Origin: Lysobacterales bacterium CG_4_10_14_3_um_filter_64_11
Lineage (GTDB): Bacteria > Pseudomonadota > Gammaproteobacteria > Xanthomonadales > Xanthomonadaceae
DNA length: 16,380 nucleotides
Reading direction: 5' to 3'
NCBI GenBank assembly: GCA_002782905.1
Contig: PFJA01000108.1
Location: 1 to 16,380, forward strand
The notes beneath the pieces were generated by a model that had not been told where the DNA came from, did no database searches, and was given only the letters and a program-made list of their open reading frames with translations. Shown one piece after another: positions 1 to 5,319 of this stretch. The position numbers and the translations under genes were made by a program. The number at the start of each line of letters is the position of its first letter. Within the stretch, counting starts at the first letter, position 1.

Positions 1-264
1 TCCGGCCGCCAGCGTGAGCATGCCGCCGAGGATCCACGGCGTGCCGCGGCGGCCCTGGTCGGACCCATGGCCCATGCGCGGCCGCAAGACCTGCACCACG
101 TAATGCCAGGCCAGCAGCAGGCCGGGCAGCAGGGCCGGCAGGCCCATCTCGACCACCATGATGCGGTTCAGCGTGGAGGTGGTCAGCACGACGATGGCGC
201 CCAGGCTGGACTGCACCAGTCCCAGCCGCACGATGCCCAGCCAGCCGAGCGCCGCGCGGCTCAC
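1..264 (-). CDS. PucC-like MFS transporter of the photosynthesis cluster (BCH2 family), N-terminal 88 residues
   Basis: The first 88 codons of a gene whose 3' end lies beyond base 1. The protein begins with a hydrophobic helix (about residues 5-28), then VLTTSTLNRIMVVE, a second helix, and a cytoplasmic loop VQVLRPRMGHGSDQGRRGTPWILGG (residues 57-81) that carries the MFS motif-A pattern. These are hallmarks of the PucC/LhaA/Bch2 family of the Major Facilitator Superfamily, linked to assembly of light-harvesting complexes or to bacteriochlorophyll delivery. In purple bacteria a member of this family commonly follows bchG and is often annotated 'bacteriochlorophyll synthase 44.5 kDa chain'. The start is a GTG at 264-262 that overlaps the bchG stop as GTGA, implying translational coupling. 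Membership in the family is clear; which paralogue (orf427/428 type versus pucC or lhaA) is inferred from position only. Confidence 0.85.
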   Translation of the reverse strand, partial: MSRAALGWLGIVRLGLVQSSLGAIVVLTTSTLNRIMVVEMGLPALLPGLLLAWHYVVQVLRPRMGHGSDQGRRGTPWILGGMLTLAAG

Positions 265-1139
265 GCGACCACCCCGCGCAGCGCGAAGGCGCTCACCAGC
301 ATGCCCGACACATAGAGCGGAACGCCGGCGCCGCTGTACCAGAGCGCGCGCTGCACCGGCTGCGCGATGAAGCGGGCCATCATCAGGCCCTGCACCGCGA
401 GCAGCGCGGCCACGCCTGCCGCATGGGCCGGCTGGCCCCAGTGCAGCAGCAGCGCGATGACTACCGCCTGTGGCAGCGCCATCACCGCCGCGGCCACGCG
501 GGCGGCGCGCTCAGCGCCGAGCATCACCGGCAGGGAGCGGATGCCCATCTGCCGGTCGCCGGCCATGGACTTGAAGTCGTTCAGCGTCATGATGCCGTGG
601 GCGCCCAGGCTGTAGAGCAGCGCCAGCGCGAGGGAGCGGCCGTCGGGCCACTGGCCCATGGCCATCACGGCGGCGCCGGTGATCCAGGCCAGGCCCTCGT
701 AGCACAGGCCGCAGGCGGCATTGCCCCACCAGCCGTTGCGCTTCAGGCGCAGCGGCGGCGCGCTGTAGGCCCAGGCCAGCAGCAGCCCGAATCCGGCCGC
801 CAGGAAGCCGGCCAGCCCCAGCTGCCAGGCCAGCAGCAGCGACAGCAGGGTCCAGAGCACCGCAATGTAGAGGCCCCATGAGCCGGGCATGCGGCCGGAT
901 GGAATCGGGCGCTGTGGCTCGTTGATCGCGTCGACGTCGCGGTCGAACCAGTCATTCACCGCCTGGCTGGTGGCACAGACGAAAGGCCCGGCGAGCAACA
1001 CGCCCGTGATGATGACCGGCCAGCGGCCCTCGGCCGGCAGGCCCGAGGCGACGACCCCACAACCGAAAGCCCACATCGGCGGAAACCAGGTGATGGGCTT
1101 GAGCAGTTCGGCGACGGCCGACAGTGCGGGGCGCTGCAT
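261..1139 (-). CDS. bchG: Bacteriochlorophyll synthase (UbiA-family prenyltransferase)
   Basis: A 292-residue integral membrane protein that esterifies bacteriochlorophyllide a with geranylgeranyl or phytyl diphosphate, the last assembly step of bacteriochlorophyll a, at the cytoplasmic membrane. The first Asp-rich motif is NDWFDRDVDAINEPQRPIPSG (residues 62-82: N62, D63, D66, D70), which binds the Mg-diphosphate. The second is NDFKSMAGDRQMGIRSLPV (N187, D188, D195). The INEPxRPIPSG signature separates the chlorophyll-synthase branch from other UbiA enzymes. About eight or nine hydrophobic helices are visible, and the length is normal for the family (about 300). The start is an ATG at 1139-1137 preceded by only a weak AGG. 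Upstream lie a PpsR-type box and a promoter-like element; downstream the PucC-like gene overlaps by 4 nt. The order ppsR-bchG-pucC-like agrees with known photosynthesis clusters. Confidence 0.97.
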   Translation of the reverse strand: MQRPALSAVAELLKPITWFPPMWAFGCGVVASGLPAEGRWPVIITGVLLAGPFVCATSQAVNDWFDRDVDAINEPQRPIPSGRMPGSWGLYIAVLWTLLSLLLAWQLGLAGFLAAGFGLLLAWAYSAPPLRLKRNGWWGNAACGLCYEGLAWITGAAVMAMGQWPDGRSLALALLYSLGAHGIMTLNDFKSMAGDRQMGIRSLPVMLGAERAARVAAAVMALPQAVVIALLLHWGQPAHAAGVAALLAVQGLMMARFIAQPVQRALWYSGAGVPLYVSGMLVSAFALRGVVA

Positions 1140-1146
1140 ATGACCT

Positions 1147-1174
1147 ATTCTGGGCTGACAAAATTCAATGTCAA
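1147..1174 (-). promoter_or_regulatory. Putative sigma-70-type promoter of bchG
   Basis: On the minus strand there is a perfect -35 hexamer TTGACA (1174-1169), a 16-nt spacer and CAGAAT (1152-1147; 4 of 6 matches to TATAAT). The -35 lies inside the PpsR-type palindrome, so repressor binding would block RNA polymerase. The implied start, near 1140, would leave almost no leader before the ATG at 1139. The hexamers are visible; promoter activity is inferred. Confidence 0.5.
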
Positions 1175-1186
1175 TCGAGATTTACA
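1169..1186. promoter_or_regulatory. PpsR/CrtJ-type operator upstream of bchG
   Basis: The plus strand reads TGTCAATCGAGATTTACA, an exact TGT-N12-ACA palindrome, the known recognition pattern of PpsR/CrtJ. It lies 30 nt upstream of the bchG start and overlaps the -35 hexamer. A further TGACA at 1156-1160 forms a second inverted pair (TGACA-N8-TGTCA, 1156-1173) with the left half-site. Read toward bchG, the box ends in CGATTGACA, the same nine bases that end a bchF-proximal box at 4152-4160. Confidence 0.75.
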
Positions 1187-1309
1187 TTTGCCGTCGGCAG
1201 CGCTCGGCCAAGGCGCAGCAGCGGGCCCGGGCGGGCGCCCGACGCGAACGCCGTGGCCGATGCGAAGCTCAGAATCAGACGGCGGCGGCGTTGACCGCGC
1301 AAGCGACGG

Positions 1310-2776
1310 CTACTCGCCGGTGGCGCTTGAATCCTGCATGCCGTAGCGGCGCAGCTTGATGTAAAGGCTCTGGCGCGACAGGCCCAACATCTCGGCGGCG
1401 GACGCGCGGTTGTCGCGTGTGAGGCCCAGGGCAGCCTCGATGCAAAGGCGCTCGATGAGGTCGGTGGTCTCGCCGACGATATCTTTCAGCGGCAGCCGGC
1501 CGACCAGTCCGGTGAGCTGCTCTACCGAGCGCGGCAACTGGCGGTTGGAGCGCACTTCGGCGGGCAGCCGCCGCGAGACATCGCGAATGGAAAATCCCAG
1601 GCAGGCCTGGGGGCCATCCGGCACCGCCACGGCCGAGATCTCGACGGCCGCCGGCTCGCCATAGCTGCCACGCAAGGTTGTTGGAAACAGGCGCAGCACC
1701 CCATGCTGGCGCAGGTTGTTGATCAGCACGTTCAGGTCCACCGAGGAGCGGCCCAGCCACCGGTCCAGCGATTGGCCCTGGACCGATTCGCCGGCAGCCA
1801 GCTGCAGCATGTCCGCGAACGCCTGGTTGGCGCTGAGGATGCGGCCCTGCATGTCCGTCAACACGAAGGCATCCGGCATCGCATTGATCACGTCAGGCAG
1901 CGCGGTGCCCTGGGGCGCGCGGCTCGCCGGCCCGTCAAACACCTCGGGCCGGGCGGGCGACAGCCTCACCAGCAGCGAGCTGCTGCTGTCCTGCTTGAAC
2001 AGGCTGGCCGCCAGCTTGAGCTCGGTGTGGTTGTCCAGACGCACCAGCGTGTCCTCGCTGCGGCCGGTATTGCGAGCCTGCGACAGGCTCGCATACGACT
2101 CGGCCTGGCTCTGCACCGACAGCAGCTCGGTGAAGCTGCGGCCGACGATGCGTTTGCCGCCGTCGCCCAGCAACCGAGCGGCCGCGGCGTTGTGCTCGAA
2201 CACGACGAGCGACGCCGCGTCGAGCACGAGCACGGCCTCATCGACGGCCTCAAACAGCAGGCGGTAACGCGCCTCGGTATGACGCAGGCGAAGGTAATCG
2301 CGCTCCATCGACTGCTGGGCATCGATCAGGCGCTGCTGCACCGCGGCGACATCGCGCAGGTCGCGGCCGAGCGCGACCATCCGGCCCTGGACGCCCAGGG
2401 GCACCAGGCTGTAGCTGACCGGCAGATCGACGCCCCCGGACAATGCGTGGGTGACCTGGCGCGGCTGAGGTTCGCCGGCCTCCTCCCTGCCGGGGCCAGC
2501 CGCTGCTGCGGCGAGCATCGCATTGACCTTGCCGCGGCTCTCGATCGTCACCGTCTCGACCCATCGCCGGCCGATCCACTGGCGCATTTCCGCCAATTCA
2601 TGACCGCGGCTGCCGTTCAGCGAGATGTCGCGAATGACCCCCTGGCTGTCGAGCACCAGCGCCAGATCGGCTGCGGCAGCGACCACCGCAGCGAGAACGT
2701 TGGCATTCAGGTCAGCGAAGTGGAGCTGGGGAGCTTCGAACCGCTGGTCGGTGGCCGATGTGGCAAGTTTGTGCAT
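1310..2776 (-). CDS. ppsR: PpsR/CrtJ transcriptional regulator of photosynthesis genes (PAS domains plus Fis-type HTH)
   Basis: A 488-residue cytoplasmic DNA-binding regulator (ATG at 2776-2774) that represses bch, crt and puc genes in purple bacteria in response to oxygen or redox state. An N-terminal PAS-like region (LALVLDSQGVIRDIS) is followed by a helical linker (VQQRLIDAQQSMERDYLRLRHTEARYRLLFE), a PAS domain (DEAVLVLDAASLVVFEHN) and another PAS domain (NAMPDAFVLTDMQGRILSANQAF). The C-terminal Fis-type helix-turn-helix reads NRASAAEMLGLSRQSLYIKLRRYGM. There are only two cysteines, Cys392 at the end of the last PAS and Cys445 just before the HTH; Cys445 occupies the place of the redox-active CrtJ Cys420. 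I chose the ATG because it has GGAG 4 nt upstream; an in-frame TTG at 2797 would add 7 residues but has no ribosome binding site. The stop is TAG. The 123 nt between the bchG operator and this stop hold no gene I can see. Confidence 0.95.
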   Translation of the reverse strand: MHKLATSATDQRFEAPQLHFADLNANVLAAVVAAAADLALVLDSQGVIRDISLNGSRGHELAEMRQWIGRRWVETVTIESRGKVNAMLAAAAAGPGREEAGEPQPRQVTHALSGGVDLPVSYSLVPLGVQGRMVALGRDLRDVAAVQQRLIDAQQSMERDYLRLRHTEARYRLLFEAVDEAVLVLDAASLVVFEHNAAAARLLGDGGKRIVGRSFTELLSVQSQAESYASLSQARNTGRSEDTLVRLDNHTELKLAASLFKQDSSSSLLVRLSPARPEVFDGPASRAPQGTALPDVINAMPDAFVLTDMQGRILSANQAFADMLQLAAGESVQGQSLDRWLGRSSVDLNVLINNLRQHGVLRLFPTTLRGSYGEPAAVEISAVAVPDGPQACLGFSIRDVSRRLPAEVRSNRQLPRSVEQLTGLVGRLPLKDIVGETTDLIERLCIEAALGLTRDNRASAAEMLGLSRQSLYIKLRRYGMQDSSATGE

Positions 2777-2809
2777 CGAGCTCCACGAATCGTTCAAGTG
2801 GCATGCGAT

Positions 2810-2879
2810 GGATGCCGCCGGGGAACATGAAGGTAGGTCGAGGACTGAGGATGCCGCCGGCGAGCCGAAGAGGCCGGCG
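2810..2879 (-). other. Leader of ppsR: hairpin and 12-bp direct repeat
   Basis: The 105-nt gap between ppaA and ppsR holds an inverted repeat with 7-bp arms (CGCCGGC at 2855-2861, GCCGGCG at 2873-2879, loop of 11). No T-run follows, so it is not a clear intrinsic terminator. The 12-mer GGATGCCGCCGG occurs twice (2810-2821 and 2849-2860), 39 bp apart. Either could tune expression of ppsR relative to ppaA, or be chance in GC-rich DNA. Confidence 0.35.
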
Positions 2880-2897
2880 TGTCAAGCTCGCTTGACG
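2880..2897. promoter_or_regulatory. PpsR/CrtJ-type box at the ppaA stop codon, upstream of ppsR
   Basis: The plus strand reads TGTCAAGCTCGCTTGACG, which fits TGTC-N10-GAC with one end-base departure from TGT-N12-ACA. Inside it is a perfect palindrome with 6-bp arms GTCAAG and CTTGAC around CTCG (2881-2896). It spans the ppaA TGA (2884-2882) and lies 104 nt before the ppsR ATG. Read toward ppsR it ends in TTGACA, like the bchG and bchF boxes. No good -10 follows in the GC-rich leader. Autoregulation of ppsR is an inference. Confidence 0.5.
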
Positions 2898-3889
2898 CGC
2901 CGTGCCACGCCACCGTTCGCCGCCTGTACGGCAACGCTGGCCTCGCAAGCCATTGAATCCGCCCCACAGAGCTGGGCGAGATTGGGTATCTGGGCCGCCA
3001 TGGGGCCGCCGACCATCACGAAAACATCGCGGTTGGCTGACGCCTCACGCATGTCAAGGATACCAGACGCCACCTCGGGAATGCTGTCGCTCGTCGACAC
3101 CGACAGTCCGAACATGTCATACCAGTCGCGCTTCAAACGCGCCCGCAATTCGGTCCAGGAAGCCTTGGGCTCGCAGTCGACATCCCAGCCCGACCGGCTG
3201 AAAAATTCCGCCGCCATGATGACGCCGAACGTGTGCTGTGCGCCCGGCACGGCGGCCAGCAAAGCGCGCAGGCCGTCGGCGCCGGAATGGCTGAATTGAG
3301 CGGACCGGCGACCTTGCTCATGCAGCACGCGTTGCAACCGCCAGAGTCCAATCGTGACCTGCGAAAAGTCGAAGCGGTCCTGCTCCCACAGTTCACCCAT
3401 CCAGCGGGCGCAGGGCGCCAACAGGTCGAGGAACACCTGCTCCTGCGACGCGCCGGCGTCCAGCAAGGCGCGCACATAGCTGCTGGCGCTGTCGGCGTCG
3501 CCCTCGACAGCGAGGCGGGCCAAGGTGTGGACATGCTCGTCGGTCATCGTCGGTGCAGGCAGCGGCCGGCGCTCCCGAGTTGGCTGCGTGCTGTGCATCA
3601 GCATCAGGCGCGGAATGATTTCCAGTTCAACAATCCTGGAGAGTTGCAGGTCCTGGGCGCTGTTGGTGGACACCAGGTGCGGCGAGCCGAGCGCCGGCCT
3701 CCAGTCGTCCCCGGGCAAAGCAGGCTTGCCGGAAGCCTCGACGCTCCTGACGTTGAGCACGTTGGCGAGGGTTGGTGGGTCCGCCGGGCACGTGACTTCA
3801 CCCTTTGTCGACCCTCGGGGGGCGGCCGCGATGTCACGCGGCGCCTGTTGGCGCTTGGCCAATCGGTTGATCATCCATCCAGCCACCAC
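2882..3889 (-). CDS. ppaA: PpaA/AerR-type cobalamin-binding antirepressor of PpsR
   Basis: A 335-residue soluble regulator. AerR/PpaA proteins bind cobalamin in a light-dependent way and modulate DNA binding by PpsR/CrtJ. The helical part of the B12-binding module is WEQDRFDFSQVTIGLWRLQRVLH (residues 168-190). The Rossmann-like part has AQHTFGVIMAAEFFSRSGWDVD (His219 in HTFG, replacing the DxHxxG of methionine-synthase-type domains) and a C-terminal VMVGGP (291-296). The conserved region starts near LSRIVELEIIPRLML (83-97), so about 80 residues at the N-terminus are an unconserved extension; known AerR/PpaA proteins are roughly 215-250 residues. The start is a tandem GTG-GTG behind GAGGAG (3898-3893). 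The first GTG (3889) is 3 nt from it and the second (3886) 6 nt, so 3886 may be the true start. It is followed by ppsR on the same strand and faces bchF. Confidence 0.9.
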   Translation of the reverse strand: MVAGWMINRLAKRQQAPRDIAAAPRGSTKGEVTCPADPPTLANVLNVRSVEASGKPALPGDDWRPALGSPHLVSTNSAQDLQLSRIVELEIIPRLMLMHSTQPTRERRPLPAPTMTDEHVHTLARLAVEGDADSASSYVRALLDAGASQEQVFLDLLAPCARWMGELWEQDRFDFSQVTIGLWRLQRVLHEQGRRSAQFSHSGADGLRALLAAVPGAQHTFGVIMAAEFFSRSGWDVDCEPKASWTELRARLKRDWYDMFGLSVSTSDSIPEVASGILDMREASANRDVFVMVGGPMAAQIPNLAQLCGADSMACEASVAVQAANGGVARRVKRA

Positions 3890-4126
3890 GGTCTCCTCGT
3901 GGGCTGGTTTGCAGCATAGGTTCCGTCTGAGTGTCCGGAGGCATCGGCTCCGGGGCTCGGCGCTGTGGGCGTCAGAAATCGCTACTGCTCACCGTTCTGT
4001 TTCTCACGATCTGCGTTCTTGTTGACGACTGCTACATGCTCGCTCAGCCGGGGCTGAAAGACTGTTGACACAATGTCGGTGCCGTTTCGGGGCGCGTCAA
4101 GCAGATTTTCCCGATCCGCCAATAAA

Positions 4127-4144
4127 TGTCCATTTTGATTTACG
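4127..4144. promoter_or_regulatory. Distal PpsR/CrtJ-type box upstream of bchF
   Basis: The sequence TGTCCATTTTGATTTACG is TGT-N12-ACG, one base off TGT-N12-ACA, with the AT-rich centre common in CrtJ/PpsR operators. It directly adjoins the proximal box, sharing bases 4143-4144, so two dimers could bind side by side. Confidence 0.55.
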
Positions 4145-4160
4145 TCAACGCCGATTGACA
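4143..4160. promoter_or_regulatory. Proximal PpsR/CrtJ-type box overlapping the bchF -35
   Basis: The plus strand reads CGTCAACGCCGATTGACA; the other strand reads TGTC-N10-GACG. Its last nine bases, CGATTGACA, are identical to the gene-proximal half of the bchG box. The terminal TTGACA is also the -35 of the putative bchF promoter. Confidence 0.65.
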
Positions 4161-4183
4161 GCTGCCGATCGTGGGCCTAGATT
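4155..4183 (+). promoter_or_regulatory. Putative sigma-70-type promoter of bchF
   Basis: A perfect -35 TTGACA (4155-4160), an ideal 17-nt spacer, and TAGATT (4178-4183; 4 of 6 matches to TATAAT). The predicted start falls at about 4190, the A of the bchF ATG, so the transcript would be leaderless if the assignment is right. No ribosome binding site is visible before the ATG, which fits. Confidence 0.55.
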
Positions 4184-4189
4184 CGGCCC

Positions 4190-4498
4190 ATGTCGCAAGC
4201 CACCACGTCGCCCGCCGGTCCGAGGTCGCGTTCGCGCCGTGCTCGTCCGCCGCTCTACAGCGCGGAGCAGCGCGCCCGACGTGACGCCAGCGCCTGGACG
4301 CTGGTCCAGGGCGTCCTGGCGCCACTGCAATTCCTGGTGTTCCTCGTCAGTCTGACGCTGGTGCTGCGGTTCTTGGTGACCGGGCAGGGCGAGCAGGCCG
4401 CGGCCGCATCGGTGCTCTGCTCGAACTCGGTGCCGGCTTTCACCCCGAATACAGCGGCCGCGACAACGTGCGCATGGCCGCCGCACTGCATGGCCTGA
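4190..4498 (+). pseudogene. bchF: 2-vinyl bacteriochlorophyllide hydratase BchF, 5' fragment truncated at the junction
   Basis: BchF hydrates the C3-vinyl group of (bacterio)chlorophyllide intermediates on the way to bacteriochlorophyll a. The fragment has about 22 variable residues, then the family N-terminus LYSAEQRARRDASAWTLVQGVLAPLQFLVFLVSLTLVLRFLVTGQG (residues 22-67), which includes the first membrane helix. Similarity ends after AAAASVL, near base 4417. The frame then runs through 27 unrelated residues encoded by the wzt sequence to a TGA at 4496-4498. A full BchF is about 160-180 residues, so more than half is missing, along with bchN, bchB and the other genes that normally follow. 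The identification rests on my memory of the conserved N-terminus and on the expected position opposite ppaA, and is strong. Whether the break is biological or an assembly artefact is discussed in the findings. Confidence 0.85.
4401..4417. other. Chimeric junction between bchF and wzt
   Basis: Over these 17 bases both genes are readable in different frames: frame 2 gives the BchF residues AAASVL and frame 1 gives the Wzt residues GRIGAL. Upstream only BchF makes sense and downstream only Wzt does. The shared tract looks like a microhomology or short overlap. The exact breakpoint cannot be placed inside it. Confidence 0.8.
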
Positions 4499-5319
4499 GC
4501 GCGCGCGAGCTGGCCGAGCGCATGGCGCAGATCGAGGCGTTCGCCGACATCGGCGATTATCTCGACGAGCCGGTCAAGCATTACAGCTCTGGCATGGTGG
4601 TGCGGCTGGGGTTTGCACTGGTCAGTCGCCTGCGCCCGGACTTGCTGATCACCGACGAGGTGCTGGCGGTCGGCGACGAGAGTTTTCAGAAAAAATGTAT
4701 TCACTGGCTCGATGATTACCTCGGCAGCGGCGGCAGCTTGCTGCTGGTTTCGCACAGCATGTACCACGTGCAAAAGCTCTGTCAGCGCGCGTTGTGGTTG
4801 CAGCATGGTCGCGTGCAGGCGCTGGGCGAGGTGCATGATGTCAGCCAGCGTTATCTGGCCTGGCATGAACGCCGGCAACGGCCAGAGCGGACTGCCGACA
4901 GCATCGCGCTGTCCGACTACGGCATCGATGCGGTGGCACTCAATGGCGAACCCAACGATGTTCCGGTAACCGTGGCGATGGGCGACACCCTCGACGTGGA
5001 GGTGCGGCTACGCAGCAACGACGCGCGCGCGCCGGTGGTGCTGATCGGGCTGGTACGCGCCGACGGCACGCCGGTGTACGGCGTGTCCTCGGAAATGGAT
5101 GGCGCCAGCCCGGTGGCACTGGGCGATGGCCGCTTTGCCTACCGCCTGCAATTCCCGGCGCTGAGCCTGCTGCCGGGCAGTTATCAGGTGCGCGTGCATC
5201 CGCTCGACCCCGAAGGCCTGCGCCTGTTCGACACCATCGAGCGGCAATTGATCGTGCCCGGCAGCGCCCGCGAGTTTGGCTTGGTGCGGCTGGCACACAC
5301 TTGGACAGCACATGACTGA
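4402..5319 (+). CDS. wzt: Wzt-type polysaccharide ABC exporter ATPase, 5'-truncated
   Basis: The nucleotide-binding subunit of an O-antigen or other surface-glycan ABC exporter, minus its N-terminal third. Visible in order: GRIGALLELGAGFHPEYSGRDN (the Wzt Q-loop region), signature HYSSGMVVRLGFAL (about 4580-4620; SSGM is typical of Wzt in place of LSGGQ), Walker B LLITDEVLAVGDE (about 4642-4680), the H-loop VSHSM (about 4747-4761), and from about 4960 a beta-rich C-terminal domain like the Wzt carbohydrate-binding domain. Walker A and the natural start are missing; a GTG at 4468 has no ribosome binding site and would not give a functional ATPase. About 305 residues remain of the roughly 400-450 expected. 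No wzm permease is seen; it would normally lie upstream, beyond the junction. The stop overlaps the next gene's start (ATGACTGA). Confidence 0.88.
   Translation, partial: GRIGALLELGAGFHPEYSGRDNVRMAAALHGLSARELAERMAQIEAFADIGDYLDEPVKHYSSGMVVRLGFALVSRLRPDLLITDEVLAVGDESFQKKCIHWLDDYLGSGGSLLLVSHSMYHVQKLCQRALWLQHGRVQALGEVHDVSQRYLAWHERRQRPERTADSIALSDYGIDAVALNGEPNDVPVTVAMGDTLDVEVRLRSNDARAPVVLIGLVRADGTPVYGVSSEMDGASPVALGDGRFAYRLQFPALSLLPGSYQVRVHPLDPEGLRLFDTIERQLIVPGSAREFGLVRLAHTWTAHD

Larger units (their letters stand above)
3890..4189. other. Divergent ppaA/bchF intergenic region (300 bp), no gene
   Basis: No convincing coding region is present; the short frames that cross it are not conserved. The bchF-proximal third holds two adjoining PpsR-type boxes and a promoter-like element, listed separately. 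Isolated GTTGAC half-sites occur at 4021-4026 and 4064-4069 without a properly spaced partner. I found no convincing promoter for ppaA itself. Confidence 0.6.

Noticed and set aside
1187..1309. Intrinsic terminator after ppsR
   Set aside because: GC-rich self-complementary tracts (around 1226-1250) exist, but I could not define a single convincing stem followed by a T-run on the minus strand.
1703..2830. Plus-strand open frame (375 codons) antisense to ppsR
   Set aside because: Low-complexity composition with many Gln, His and Arg residues and no recognisable motif; ppsR on the other strand has clear PAS and HTH domains.
4020..4036. TGT...ACA pair as a further PpsR box between ppaA and bchF
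   Set aside because: The spacing is 11, not 12, and the inner bases lack the TGTC/GACA symmetry seen in the other boxes.
4468..5319. GTG at 4468 as the true start of the ABC ATPase
   Set aside because: Wzt homology continues upstream of it (GRIGALLELGAGFHPEYSGRDN), there is no ribosome binding site, and the protein would lack Walker A and the Q-loop.
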